Shown one piece after another: positions 13,501-25,616 of a stretch of DNA of 64,000 bases. A program made the position numbers and the translations under genes. The DNA comes from Klebsormidium nitens (taxonomy: Eukaryota > Streptophyta > Klebsormidiophyceae > Klebsormidiales > Klebsormidiaceae). Location: NCBI GenBank assembly GCA_000708835.1, contig DF236983.1, forward strand, positions 197,753 through 261,752, read 5' to 3'. Every line of letters starts with the position of its first letter. The first letter of the stretch is position 1. The notes below the pieces were generated by a model, which was not told the DNA's origin, searched no databases, and worked only from the letters and a program-made list of their open reading frames with translations.

Positions 13501-14366
13501 TCATGTTTTGCTTTGTTCGGGCCCTTTCAGTCCACACTTTGTAGATAGACGTTGATCGACACAGCTGTTTGGCAGACCTTGACTTAGGGTGTACTTCATT
13601 TCGTCCGGTGCAGGTGTCCTATCTGCCTGAGGGAGTTCGGCGACGACGAGAAAGTGCGGCAACTGCCTGCATGTCGCCAGTAAGTCGCTCGCCCACTTTC
13701 CCTACAACTTCGAGCTTTTCTTGAACTCTTTAACGGCGCGTTTCCAGAATCAAGGCAGTGAAGTTTCGTTAGTAATACAGATGCTTAGTAATACAGATGC
13801 AAACTAACCAGCAGTTGAAACCCAATTGGCCGCTCGTGATGCGCAAGCGGCTGATACAAGGGATTGGCAAAGTTGTGTCGAGGTTTGCAGATTTGTAGAC
13901 TTTGTCTGTTCCGCGTTTTAGGAACGCGTTTTAGGAAGTTGTGTCTTAGAGACAGCAAATCACCTTAGAAATGCGGCCGGACCATAAACCTCCACATCTG
14001 GTCGGTTTCTGCCTCCCGTTTTTCAGAGAGGCGAAGGAAGTTTGCGGACGCTTACGGTGTCAGCCCTCACACAAGATCGAACTGCGGCTTTCTTCTCGAC
14101 CCTCTCCGTAGTGCACCATCCGAAGCAAACTGCAGGACCCCAGTGCTCCGTCCATCCAACGTCTGTTCAGTGTTGAAATCGATCCCTAAGCTAGAATAAA
14201 CCTCCCCTTCTTCTCGTGCAGCTCCTTCCACCCCGAGTGTATAGCGGAGTGGGTCGCCAAGCACAACACGTGCCCCCTCTGCCGGACGCTGCTTCTGCCC
14301 CCACTGCCGCCCGAGGGGCCTGCGGACGCCCGAACACATCCCGAACGCCCAAGTTCGGCAGTGTGA
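10569..14366 (+). CDS. Membrane-anchored RING-H2 E3 ubiquitin ligase
   Basis: Six exons join in phase (10569-10662, 11197-11379, 12370-12548, 13240-13331, 13614-13679, 14222-14366) into a 252-residue protein. The N-terminus is a signal peptide or anchor (TTWLSFLVLLAGHTG). A strongly hydrophobic Phe/Cys-rich segment at about 99-122 is a transmembrane helix followed by a Lys/Arg cluster (KRHRRR), a stop-transfer pattern. The C-terminus holds a complete RING-H2 finger at about 184-225: CPIC, then C-R-H and H-P-E-C, then CPLC. This is the C3H2C3 ligand set of the plant ATL class of ubiquitin ligases, which recruit an E2 and ubiquitinate substrates from a membrane. The RING is split between exons 5 and 6, inside the first ligand His codon. 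The substrate is unknown. The intron before exon 3 is full of diverged copies of that exon's beginning. Confidence 0.88.
11880..12430 (+). repeat. Degenerate tandem copies of RING-H2 exon 3 start
   Basis: Five copies of a unit of about 113-127 bases lie end to end. The shared core (TTCTGGAGCC-CACCTTC) begins at 11920, 12047, 12164, 12280 and 12393, and the last copy is the true exon. Each unit contains a pyrimidine tract, a CTGCAG or CCGCAG acceptor-like site in several copies, the exon core, then divergent sequence. Copies become less similar with distance from the exon. Confidence 0.85.
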
Positions 14367-15475
14367 ACGGGCCGTCGCTCGTATCTATGCACTGAATCAG
14401 GTGGATTCTCTGAGCATGGGGTGTGCTCGAAACTTGTTTCCGCAAAAGTTCCCAGTCGGAAGCGGGGTGTTGCAAAGAAGCATGCGCTGAGCTGCGCCAG
14501 CGCTTGACTAGGTACGGGTAGAAGACCTTATAAGGTGTTCTTGCCGAAGCTCAGGTTGGTGTATAGACTCCGGACTTTTAAAGATTTGTTCGTGTTGGGT
14601 AACTTGTAAGTAGGAGTGATCTGCAGGCGGCAGTCGCATGTATCATTGATCTTGTAGCCACTCTAATTAGAAGCAGCAAAGTTGTACGAAAGTAGGTAGG
14701 GAACGTTCAAGCACAAGCTGCCGGCTGCGCCAGGTCATAGTCGCAGTGCTGAGCTGGGGAGATCGCATACAGATCTATATGCGGACCTTGTGCAACAACA
14801 CTAAACTTATAGAGTAGTTTGTCAATGCCTTCCAAACAAACGTCTATGCCCAAGCAATCAAGAATCTGGTTTGACTTTTAAGAGAACGTCAGAAGATGGG
14901 GTCTAACATAGTGGTGCAGGATTAGAGTGTTCTCCCTGATATCGATTGTTTTGCGCATCTTTTGACCTCAGAGTAAACATAGGCAGCATCGTCCCAATGT
15001 ATACAATCGAAGCTCGTTTCATCGTTTTACAAACTCAGGCTAGCAAGCATGTTCTAAATGAATTTCATGCATTCTGTTGAACTAGATCTTCAATCAAAAA
15101 AATCCATGATCATAGCTTTTGTCTAAGTATGCAATGGGTGCTACCATGTATTTCGGCCCATAATTTTTGAGATCGCGCGAGTATAGCTCTTAGTTCAGAT
15201 CGTTCTTGCGGGGAATCAACATGCATTGTTGTCTGCCGCAGCCACCGTCGCACGTGTACGTCAAACATTATACAATCAATTCAGAATTCCAAGCTTGTGA
15301 GATGTGCGCCAAGAGCCTGAGAAAGTGCATTGGGGGAAACTTGAGAAAAGCGGCAACTTTTCAGAAAATTACTCGCGGTATACAGACTGTACTTCAGCAA
15401 ATTCGTGAAAATGCAGCCGCGCCGCACATGGATGCTAGCGGCTCACAAGCAAAAGAAAACCGTGAATGAGAATGA
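14367..15475. other. Intergenic, no gene seen
   Basis: This is sequence between the RING-H2 stop and the tRNA. It is A/T-richer than the coding regions. I see no supported gene or repeat here. Confidence 0.5.
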
Positions 15476-15560
15476 TGGAGATCCCGGGTTTTGAACCCGG
15501 TACCTTTTGCGTTCTCAATCGTGCTGTGAAGCAAACGCTCTACCGATGAGCTAGATCTCC
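15476..15560 (-). tRNA. tRNA-Val(CAC), intron-containing (probable)
   Basis: Read on the minus strand, this folds into a cloverleaf. The acceptor stem is GGAGATC/GATCTCC with discriminator A. The D arm is GCTC/GAGC with an ATCGGTA loop. The anticodon stem is TTTGC/GCAAA, and the T arm is CCGGG-TTCAAAA-CCCGG with a five-base variable loop. The anticodon region has 20 bases instead of seven, which fits a 13-base intron (GCACGATTGAGAA) at the canonical site after position 37. The spliced loop is then TTCACAC with anticodon CAC (Val). The anticodon call depends on that splice position. The A and B box sequences are close to consensus, so it may be transcribed by Pol III. Confidence 0.72.
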
Positions 15561-16002
15561 CGGGGTCTTATGTCGCAGATTGAGTATTGGTTTACGATCG
15601 CCGTAAACACTATGTACCGGTACCGCGGCTTGCACGTGCGGCCATACTCGTTGGCAATGCTGGATTACTTCGCATAATGACGAAGGCTCTTCAAAATGCT
15701 GAAAATGGTGACGCCAACGTACAAAACCATACGAGAAACCAGCTTCAACTTTCAAACCAAACAGGGAAGTCTTTCTGTGTGTTTATGCGAGCTTCAAAAT
15801 CATTGGTTTCCTAACACTCTATGAAAGAATCATGGCATAAACAAAGGAAGCGATGGTGGATTGCACCAACTCGAGCAAAGCTCTGCATTTATGCATCCGG
15901 CCAATTATGCCGGGGCCTAGGGGAGAAGATGTTGTGTCAGGCAGGGATTCACGTGTCACTGTGGTTCTGACTTCTGACTTCTGACAAGCTGGTTATAGCT
16001 GG
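15561..16002. other. Intergenic, no gene seen
   Basis: This stretch lies upstream of the tRNA and downstream of the ARMC6 stop. It presumably includes the ARMC6 3' UTR. No other feature was recognised. Confidence 0.5.
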
Positions 16003-19000
16003 TTAGAGCTTGTAATCATCAAGGCCCAGGTCTCTAAGTGCGGCGGAGGCTTCGTCTTTACATCGCGGATATTTGGCCCCTGCTCTTCTAATCAAAGGCT
16101 CTACCCCCTTTTCTAGAATGGGACCCCTGCACAGCAATGGACGTCACAATCAGAGGAAAAACAAGCGGTCAAGTTGCAGCGGCGAGGTTCCAAAAACGTG
16201 GTGCACGGCGCTGTGAGGTCCTCCGTTAAAGTTTCCTGATTCCCGACGTGTCACGTCAATGTGGTACCTGACACTTCGAGCGCAGGAGTTTGCGCGGATG
16301 GGCAGTGAAAAGGTGGAGAAAGGAGAACGCGTTGTTCAAGCAGCATAGACCATAGTGGCCACATCTCAAAGATCCCTTCTCCTCTCCGTAAAGCAGAGGC
16401 CTGACTGCAGAAGCACGACAAGGACTCTACATTGCGATATTCAGAGAGACAGGCTTCGGACCGGTGTCGAGATGGGCGCCCGTGGACCATTCCGAATCTC
16501 GAAACGCTCGCAAATGGACTCTAAAGTACACAAGCGCACGAGCAAGCGCACCAGAGGAAAGCAAACACAAAAGCAGACTGGTTTTATCTGACCGTTTCAG
16601 AAGGGTATCAGCCTACCTGTTGTCAACGTTCCTGACTGCCAGGTTCCGGATGAGTTGGCAAGCCTGCCGTTGCACTTCGAACGACTCCAGTTGCGACTCC
16701 AATGCTTCGACGGCGCAGTCCGCAGCTCTCGCCCGAAAAGCTAGGTCCGCGTTCTTGGCGTTGCGCAAGGTAAGTGCGGCCAAGGCGGCGAGGCCCTGCA
16801 AAAGCAAAGCAAGTAGACATCAGGTGAGTGCACGCTCAAAAGAACAGGGCAGCAGCCTCGCCTACAGGGCCTCCGGAACAATGATGATAATCTAAGAGCT
16901 GGCATACATTGAACGAACAAAGTAACAACAGATTTTCGGTTAAGCTAAACGAACAAGTAACAAAGCAAATTCGAATCATGTACTTGCTAGCCAGTCGGAC
17001 CGTACTTTGAAGTCTTCTCGACAGCTGCAGTCACCACTAGCTGGTCGCTGCCCTGAACCTCCAAGCCAGGCCATACACACGAACGATGAAGCTCTTCATC
17101 TCAGTATCCAAGTAACCGAAGCCTGTCGCACTTCATTCACCAACATTCGTGGAGTCCCGAGACCGGCAAACTACGCCCTTCCACATTTTTGAAACACAGC
17201 ATCTTTTGAAATTCGCAAAGCACGCAAAGTCAGCAGAACGTCCCGGAAATGGGTCTGTGCACCAGCCTCTACCTGATGCAGAACGGCGGGGCTATCGTGG
17301 TACCGCCCCAGCACGTTAACGATCGTGTCTAGGCCCCCGAGTTCCACCACTCGCTCCTTGTTCGCGTCGCTTTTCCCCAGCTGCTGCAGCAACCCGAGCG
17401 CGCTCGCTGCCACGGAGACGTTCTGCGCCTCGCTCGTCCGGGGGGCTCCGCTGACGGCGCGCAGGATTGCGAGGATGGAATCCAGGCCGCCCGCTTCTTG
17501 GACCTGCTTGCAGATGTCGTCCTGCGGGGTGACGAGAACAAGGGGTCTTCAACCATAACAAGGACCATAACCATGACCGTAACCACCTTATGTCAAGCTC
17601 CCTGGGGCAGGTGCTTCGTCATATGGTATGCTTGCGCGAGTGGACGAATCCGCCAGCTACCTGCACCGCCTTGCAGATGTCGCCCTGCGGTAGCTTTCGG
17701 CTTCTGACCCGTCGTGATTTTTCAAACCCTCGTACATCGTCATTCGCTCTGCAGCCAACTTGCAAAAAAATGAAACAACGCTCAAGGGGTCCTGATCGGT
17801 CGAACTGCGGACTCTGGCAGAGTTGACACTTCTTTAGTTGCGACTCAAGCAACTCCGCATCTATGCAAGAGTTTCTTCAGCCCTTGTACAGTGATGCGAG
17901 TGCAGAAGTGAGCTTACATTTGCTGCCAGGCTCGTGAGCGCGCCACAGAGAGCAGCTAAAGTCTCTGGCTGTCCTTGATGAACCTTCAACGCTCCTAGCA
18001 CAGCGTCGACTCCATCCGCTTTTCCAATCAACAGGGCATGTCGAAAACCCTGCAGGGACAGAAGCCCTTCTTGATCATGTCTTCGAGACAGGACATCAAG
18101 GAGGAAGTCAGGCCGACCGCCACTTCAGTGCGAATTGTTTACTTTAAACATCTGTATTTTAAGTGCGTCAGAAATATTCTCGTTGCTCAAAACGTGCACT
18201 CTTGATGGTGAACTCGGACAGATAATCGAGTCACAATCTTGCCAAAGCATTTGAATTGACGCTGAGAAGACAGATTTTGATTCACAAGACAAGAGGAGAC
18301 CCGCTTCAGTTGACAGCTTCATGAATGTCAATGCTCACCTTGGACGACAACGCCTTAAAGTCATCTGCAGTGGCAAACGCCTGCAGCGCAGCTGCCGCCC
18401 CACGTACAACCGCTGCATCTTGTGAGTGCGTCTTCAGCGCGTCAATGAGCAACTCCTCTGCTTTCCCCTCCATAAACTGGACTTTGTTGCCCTCGTGCTT
18501 GGTGGATGCTGTAGCAATGACCTCTGAACTTCTGGCCACTAGTGACGAGAGCGTGCGATGCGTGCGGAGACTGGCTAGCAGGCTGTCTGGGCCTGAGGAC
18601 TGGAGGAACGCCTCCTTGTTGTCATACTCTGCGCATGAGAACGTACTTATCAATACCCCAATCAATCAGCATTTTGAAGGATTGCTTCAGGGCTGATGGT
18701 GTTATTGACTACTCTGTGAAACATGCTAATCCAGAGCCCTGTGACGTTCGCTGAGGTGCAGCCGAAGTATTACTAAAGCAACAGAACTTGTTCCATCTAT
18801 GAAAGACTTAGATCTCATGCAGAACGCATGATGCTGCTCGTTAGAACACCCTTCAGAGGTGAGTGGCAGCTCAGGCTTTCCTACACAAGTGAAGAATACA
18901 AAGGTGTCACCTTTTACCACAAACTCTTGCACGTGGGATTGTCCCCCTCACCTGACAAAATCTTGCCAAGGGCGTCAAGCGCTCCAGCCAGCCTTTCACT

Positions 19001-19834
19001 GTCCTTGTCTTCTCCCAGATTGTTAACAGCATCAATCAAAATCCTAACACCCCCGCTCCTGCCAACCAGTGCCTCTGCCCCATCTTCTTTGCAGTTTAAG
19101 TTCAGGCTTCCTAGCGCTTCCTCGATTGTCCCTACACTAGCTGCGTCAGAGGCTGAACCGCCTTCTACAAACTCTTGGAGCGCCTTCTCCAGTGCTTGGA
19201 GCGCTTGGCTAGCGGGATGGTCCGCCACAGCCTGAGCACCACCGGGCTTGGTGATTATACCTGGAAGCAGAAATTAGCAATTAGGTTGCTGGAGGTAGCT
19301 TTAGGACTCGAGCAAGCTTCTTTGCACCAGCATCAAGAAGCATCAAGAAACAATGGGCGAGTTTTTTCCACAGCTTTGTATTGGTGGTGGTTTGATTCAA
19401 AAAGCTGGCAATCAGATCGTTTCAGCAGGACATGTTGCTGCTCTTCTTCAAATCCTGAAGCTGTCCTGCAATACAACCTCGTGTGTCAATGATGGGTGTT
19501 TGTTAGCTCACCCGATAAGTCTGCCCCCTGCATCTCAAATGTTTTCACAGCGTCTGACACCGCTTCATCAGGCTCCATGTCGAACTCTTCAATGTTCTCC
19601 TGCAGATCCACAACCAATTAGCAGATGCCACCCTGCGATTCCTCATCATGAGTTTTTAAGCCTGTGTGAGCGCTTTCATTCTTTCATCAACAAAAGCAGC
19701 TAGCATCCGGGGACTTTAGCTCGTGATCAGCGATAGAGCAGACATGCCCAACTAACACCACTCGAATTACCGACCTTCACAGCAGCATCAAAGGCCTCCT
19801 GCGAAACCTTTACTTTCGTGCTCTTCGGCGCCAT
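16003..19834 (-). CDS. ARMC6: Armadillo repeat-containing protein 6
   Basis: Eight exons join with consistent phases on the minus strand (19834-19775, 19599-19512, 19260-18952, 18628-18339, 18049-17918, 17521-17273, 16795-16617, 16126-16003) into 476 residues, the size of animal ARMC6. The N-terminus (KVSQEAFDAAVKENIEEFD) matches the family's conserved start. The rest is a series of helical armadillo-type repeats such as GGLDSILAIL and ALAALTLRN, ending in DEASAALRDLGL, the family C-terminal signature. Armadillo repeats form a superhelix for protein binding. The precise role of ARMC6 is poorly known. One donor (after exon 1, GTCGGT) is weak. Exon 6 has a partial decoy copy 162 bases upstream in the same intron. 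The gene is head to head with ERCC1. Confidence 0.9.
17640..17700 (-). repeat. ARMC6: Partial duplicate of ARMC6 exon 6 start (decoy exon)
   Basis: On the minus strand an intact CAG acceptor (exon-like start 17684) is followed by a sequence encoding GDICKAVQVAGG. This mirrors the true exon start at 17521, which encodes DDICKQVQEAGG. The copies are offset by 162 bases. Similarity fades after about 45 bases and the copied frame does not continue the armadillo repeat, so it is best read as an intronic duplication. Confidence 0.75.
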
Positions 19835-20285
19835 TCTCTGCAGCTTCAAGTCTAGGCCGTGGGTGCAGGTTTCCTTGAGCTAGACGCAGCTTGCGAAGTC
19901 AAACACGTAGAATCCACAGGAAACTGCAATTGCAGCAGGCGCTTTTGAATGAAAGTTTTTGACGTTTAAGTGGTTGCAATGAAAGCTGAGCTTTGAAGTT
20001 TGAAGAAGGGAGGTCTGCAGAACCCTAAAACTTTGCTAGCTAACATACAGATTACGCGGGGGCACGCGGACAGCAGATGAACGGTCGGGCAGCGATCCAG
20101 ACTCTCATCGACGGATGCGAGTGCCGGAGCCAGAAATGGACGCGCGCCAAAAGAGGTACTGCTCGCGTCTGCAGGCCCAGCTGCCACGCTTTGCATAAAT
20201 TGTCGAAGTCACTTCTGCCTGGCGTGGACCCTGGCGCAGGGGCGCATGATGCCTGATCAGCAAACGCTCAAGAAGTCTGAACTCC
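19835..20285. promoter_or_regulatory. Divergent intergenic region, ARMC6 / ERCC1
   Basis: The two start codons are about 450 bases apart and face away from each other, so both promoters lie here. No canonical element was recognised. Confidence 0.4.
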
Positions 20286-23200
20286 ATGGGGGACGCGAAT
20301 CCCACCTCCCCAAGCTCGCAGCCGAAGCGGGCTCCCCTCTTTCGCATCCCTTCCGCAGCTGAAGTTGCAGCGGCAAACCGACCAACGGCCCCTGCAATCC
20401 TCTTCCGCCCGTCCTCTTCTGTTGCAAGCGCCTCTGCCCTTCCCCCTTCTCAAAGGCCGTCATTCCCAGTTCAGCAGAACAGCCCCCCCTTTCCTGTCCA
20501 GCAAAACACACCCCCCTGGCCCGCCCAAAGGCCCCCCTTTCCCACCGCCCCCTCTGGTCATCGACCCCCCTTCCCTCCTCCAAGCGCAAGCGCCCGCCCT
20601 TCCTCTTTTGCGGAAGCTTTCTCTTTTGCCCGCAATGGAGATTCAGGCGGTCAGCCCATTCAGAGACCGGCCGGCGCTGCAATCCAGGCGGCGGGGGTAA
20701 GGATTCCCAGTGGAAACTTTCCCCCAGGGCTGGGTCCGACGCCCTCCACTAACAGACCTCCCAGTGGTGGTGGTGCGAATGGGGTCAATGCGAACGGGCT
20801 CAGGCCCACCTATGCCGCAGGGCCGGTGCAGGCGCCAGCCAATAAGAACGCCATAGTTGCTAGCAACCGACAGGTGGGGCCCCTCTCCACCTTCTTGGCG
20901 CCTTGTAGACAGTATTATAGTCTTTGCTTCAACTAAAAACCAGTCCAGTACAAGTGAAACCAAGTAAAACGAATCACTTTCATGATGGTGGAGGCGGTGT
21001 GCCAATTAAGGGTGGCATTGTTCGTTTCTGAAATGAGTATCCTTGCCGTTGTGGCCCTTCTTGTTAAAAAGTACTTTGTTTGAAAAGAAACCTCAGCTTG
21101 TGGGACCGGAGGATCAGCAAGTGATTCACGTTTTGACGGAAGTTCCGGGCTAACAGAAGGAGCTACCTGACATTCTCCCAACAACTTTTAACTGGGATGT
21201 CTCTGAAGTTTGCGCTCTCTGTCTGAGTACCATGCAAATTGCACCTTTTCGCAGCGCGGAAACCCGCTTCTAAAGCATATTCGAAATGTCCGGTGGGTTC
21301 ACGGTGACATCGTGCCAGACTATCTGCTCGGAGAAACAACATGTGCCCTGTATTTAAGGTGAGCAGGGGATGTTATCACTCTTACGGTGCCACTGAGGTA
21401 CCAACTTGGGGCCCTGAGAGTGCATATCTAGTCAGCTTTTACAGAACCAAGGAACCTGTAAGGTGACCATGACCGGATTCTCGTACGGCTCCGGCGTTGA
21501 AAAGGCAATCAATAATCGATTTCAAGAAGCAGCGGAGGAATTGCACACCTCGTCGTTGAGTGCGAGGCGCTTCTATTCTTGCATGTTTTGGGCTCATTGT
21601 CAAAGAAACTTTCCCGCTTTTTGAGGAGAACGAAGCGGTTCTGGAACAAGTCAGGCGGATTGCAAAACATTCGAATCGGCTGGGGGACAGCTCGAAATCG
21701 TGTTGCCCATTGACGTCAAAGAATGGTCGCTTCAAATATCCTGCTATCCAGAACGTTTGCCCTCTTTCGCCCCCCACTTTGCAAAACCTGGCCCAAATGG
21801 CGATAGGGCTGCTCATGCCTATAACTTGCTAACTGTGGTGCTTATGCGAAGCTTGGACCGTCGGGACACCATTTCGGCTATCCTGAACTTCTACGATTCG
21901 CTTGGAGTTCCTGACGATGTCTGTGCTATCCCTCACAGCTTGCGGTATCACCTGCTGCACCCGGACTACATCTACTTCCGCATCCGGGAACTGCAAAAGA
22001 ACTACCGCCTCCGGGTGGTCCTGTGCCACGTGGATGTGGTAAGTCAAAAACCGATGCCTTTCCAAGACTCCTGTAGAGTGTTGTCTTCAAAGGCTAAGAG
22101 CGAGTTCCGCCAACAATCAGAGAACTGGCTTCAAGCATTTGTTGCTTCAGGACTTACGTTTCCTGAGGGCACGCACATTGATAGCCTTTTGAACTTGCAA
22201 TCCAGCCCTAGCCTTTGGAACTTCCGTAAACCTCTTCGTTGCACAGGCATGACAGATTGAAGATACTGCTCTAGGAACAAACGTTCTTCTGGCCTGCTAC
22301 CTCCGAAGTGCTCAGACTCAAACAATTGTACCGCTACTGCAGGAAGACGTCATCAAGCCCTTACATGAGGTGACCAAGATCGCCCTGCTGCACGACTGTA
22401 CACTAATATGTGCCTGGAGGTAAACACCTTTCGATTGCTTTGCTTCTCTTTTTGTGCTTCCAATTCGTTGCTGCTTGAGCGATGACATAGTCGAGTGGTC
22501 CAAGCGGACACCTCAAGCCTGCCAGACTTTTGCTCGAGCGAAGGAGATTAAGATGGGATACTAAGCACGGGTTTCTTGTCGCATCAGACGTTCCTCGAAG
22601 TGGAGCAGCTTCCAGCACTTGAAGTTGCTCTAAGTCTGGCAAAAGATACGCATTGTAGAGGCACTTGTTTTGTGCAGCTTTATCAAACTCTGGATAGCGG
22701 GCTTGCCTGAATCAAACTCAGGACGACACGTGTTGAACCGGGTGTTGCTCTGTTGCAGCAATGAAGAGTGCGCGCGCTACTTAGAGACCATCAAGATGTA
22801 CGAGAACAAGCCCGCAGACAATATCCAAGAGAGGACAGACCACGACTACCTGTCCAGGGTGAGCCCGCCTCTCGTTTATCGAAGACTCTTGGCACTGGAA
22901 CCAGATAGAGAACTGAGAAAGATGAATCATTAGACAGATACAAAAGACACCCGAGGCCTCTTGCTCAACCAACCCGCGCCGACTTACGGCGTGCTGGTCG
23001 CAGACGACGCCCTTGCTTAGTCTGTCGGTCCCATTGAACGAAGAAACGAAGAAATAGTTTTCTACAACGAAACTTGCTTGTCAGATACATACAGCGTTTT
23101 CCATCTCGAGGCAGGACTCGTTTGGAAACATGACGCAGAATCGTTGAGTAACCGGACTCTGGGCTCAAAGCTGATCAAACGGCGAGTTGTTGTGCAGTTG

Positions 23201-24793
23201 ACAGCGGCCCTGACGACGGTCCGCCATGTAAATAAGACCGATACAGTGACCCTAGGAACCACCTTCGGCGTGAGTAGTTCGGCCCTCGTTTTCGTACTAA
23301 TCTCAAGAAGCGATCAATGTCTGCAGTGCTCTTTCAGGCGCTGCTCATTCGTTGCTCCTCATCTGGCGGTTCCGTTCTTCTGGCGTCCTGCATCTCTTCC
23401 GCAAATCCGCCATCACTTTTCACGATTCCGTTGTCAGCGCTTCCTTGTATCTCCTGTAGTGATTTCCGACGTTTGTTCGATGGTTAAGCTTCGAAAATCA
23501 GTGATGAGATTGCCAGGAGTTACTAGATGTTGTCAGAGGTTGACGAAGATCACTGAACTGATTTCAGAGTTGCCAGAAGCGGTTGTCGTAGTCTCCGCCA
23601 CTTCGCTTCCTTTCGATTGCTCGTTGCGTTCGGACGCCCTGAAACAATCGTCGTCTCTGACTGTGCAGTCGCTCGCAAACCTGATGGGTGCATCGATGGA
23701 AGAACTCGCGAAATGTCCAGGGATTGGAGAAAAGAAGGTGAATCCCCAATGCCGCCTCTTTAGGGGAAATTTGCTGTATCTCCTTGGATGGTAACTTAGT
23801 TGCAATGGCCTTCTGGTTACGAGGCAGAAGCTCTGTTACTCATCTGGAGGATTGTGAGCTTGGCCCTTCCAGTAATTGCGGGTTGTGACCTCTTTCCCTA
23901 CGTTGTCCGCGCCAGTTACATCTTCTAGTCGCGGCTGGATGGGTCTGCGCGCTGGTTGGGACATCGACATGGCGCTAATACTCTTTCCGTGGTAGAGTAG
24001 CTTTGTGCATAATCTTGAGTCGCTATAAGACGTCAACTTCTTCTGTGCAATTGCACACGCACAGTGGTCGAAAGGCTGTGCACTTCAATTCTCGGGTGCT
24101 GCCATTCCTTAGCGACAACGTTCTGACTGGCTTTGTCCGTTCGGTGGTCGCTGCCACTGAGCCGCCACCCATGCCTTTCAACGCCTTCCTGCCTACGCTG
24201 ATTTTTCGCCCAAATTTGATATTTCAAAGTAAGCAGATTTCCATAACTTGCAGGTAAAACGGCTTTACGACGCGTTTCACGAGCCGTTCCGGCGCGCCAA
24301 GCCCGTGCGCGTGGATGCGCTGCTGGCGGGCGGAGCTTCGTCTGCCGGCAATCTAGAGGCACGGGCCGTTGCGGCCGTCGGCACTGAGTCGGCGAGTGCC
24401 GTAAAGGCGGCGGTCAGGGGCCCCGTTGTAGCGAGCATTAAGGCGACGTCAGCAATGCCGGAGTCCGAGGGCCAAGACTCGGAGGGTGGAGAAGATGCTT
24501 TGCATAGGGGGGACGATGACCTTGTAGATAGTTATGATGACGACGATGAGATTGAGGAGAATTTAGAGACGGACCTAGCCGAGTTTCTCGAGGCGCCGCC
24601 TCCGAGGCCAAAGCGCCAAAAGTTGGAGACGCGGAAGAAAGGGAGCGGGTCGGGCGGTGTGAATACGCGAAGGGCGAGCACGTTAGCGGAGGTCGCGGGG
24701 CGGAGATCAGATGATGCCGAAAAGACAGGAGTAGGGACTGACGAGGAGGAAAAAGTAGGCAGTGCTTATCAGAACGAAGTCGAAGTTATTTAA
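20286..24793 (+). CDS. ERCC1: DNA excision repair protein ERCC1
   Basis: Eight exons join in phase (20286-20873, 21255-21358, 21939-22038, 22343-22419, 22759-22858, 23198-23269, 23669-23737, 24254-24793) into 549 residues. ERCC1 is the non-catalytic partner of XPF. The heterodimer cuts DNA 5' of lesions in nucleotide excision repair and acts in crosslink repair and recombination. The central domain, from [15 protein letters not shown] (about 197) through [16 protein letters not shown] and the YENKPAD region, is the DNA-binding, nuclease-like fold. RHVNKTD and the helix-hairpin-helix ([17 protein letters not shown], about 360-377) form the XPF-binding domain. All signature blocks are present in order. 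The first exon adds a Pro/Ser/Gln-rich N-terminus of about 195 residues with repeated PVQQN motifs. The last exon adds an acidic, Lys/Arg-containing tail of about 160 residues, so the protein is much longer than the human one (297). Confidence 0.95.
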
Positions 24794-25616
24794 GGGTCTG
24801 AGCCGATGTAACCTGCTACAGTGCGCATTCAATGTGGCCGTTCATCCGTGCGCAGCGGCCTCTGCATCTCCATTTTACGTCGCTTCAGCAGAATCCTGAC
24901 GCTTGAAAGAATCATGAAGCAGGCAGCCTGCCAGCCAGAGCTTCCGCCAGTCAGTCATGACCTCGTGGTAAGCCATGGGCGCCTTGCAGCAAGCCTTTCA
25001 CCCGTTTGCTTGCCACTGCTATGCATGTAGCGAGGCCGCGCCGTATCTACACAGGAGCATTTGAGATCAAAGTCGACTTACCATGGTGCAACGAAGGGAG
25101 CCGCACACACGATGAAGTCTGCGTACTTCACTGCAGTGCCACGGTGCGCGCTTTATGGCAGGCAAGTGCGTATGCTTGTAACTTGCATAACCGGAGCTCC
25201 AATTGCTCATGCACACTGAGAACACGATCGAGCGACATACTATGCATGAAGTCTACGCCATCCATGTCCTGCATGAAAATTTTGGCCTATGCTAGCCATC
25301 TGTGCCTGGCTGATAAGCAAGATCATAGCACCGGCGTCGTTTACTGATGCATATGCACGCGCTTGAAATACCATGATGCGCGCGGTTCTTGCAACTTCCG
25401 ACCTCTTTAAAGCCTACGGCATTGTGGCCCATCATTGCGCATTCTATCCAATGCGCGTTTTCTTTACGACTTCTTCTCTAGCTGTGTGACATGCACGTTT
25501 CACATACGCCTCTGACCAGCATACGATCACTTCAGAAGAGCAGCAACCTTTTATCGAAGTCAGACGCTCATTGAAGCCTACCAAAAGTCCTGGCTTGTAC
25601 AATAAGACACCCGCAA
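24794..25616. other. Convergent intergenic region, no gene seen
   Basis: The 3' ends of ERCC1 (+) and the fucosyltransferase (-) face each other across this stretch. No protein-like frame or repeat was recognised. Confidence 0.5.

Noticed and set aside
20257-20682. Minus-strand Arg/Gly-rich frame opposite the first ERCC1 exon
   Set aside because: Shadow of the Pro/Ser/Gln-rich N-terminus of ERCC1.
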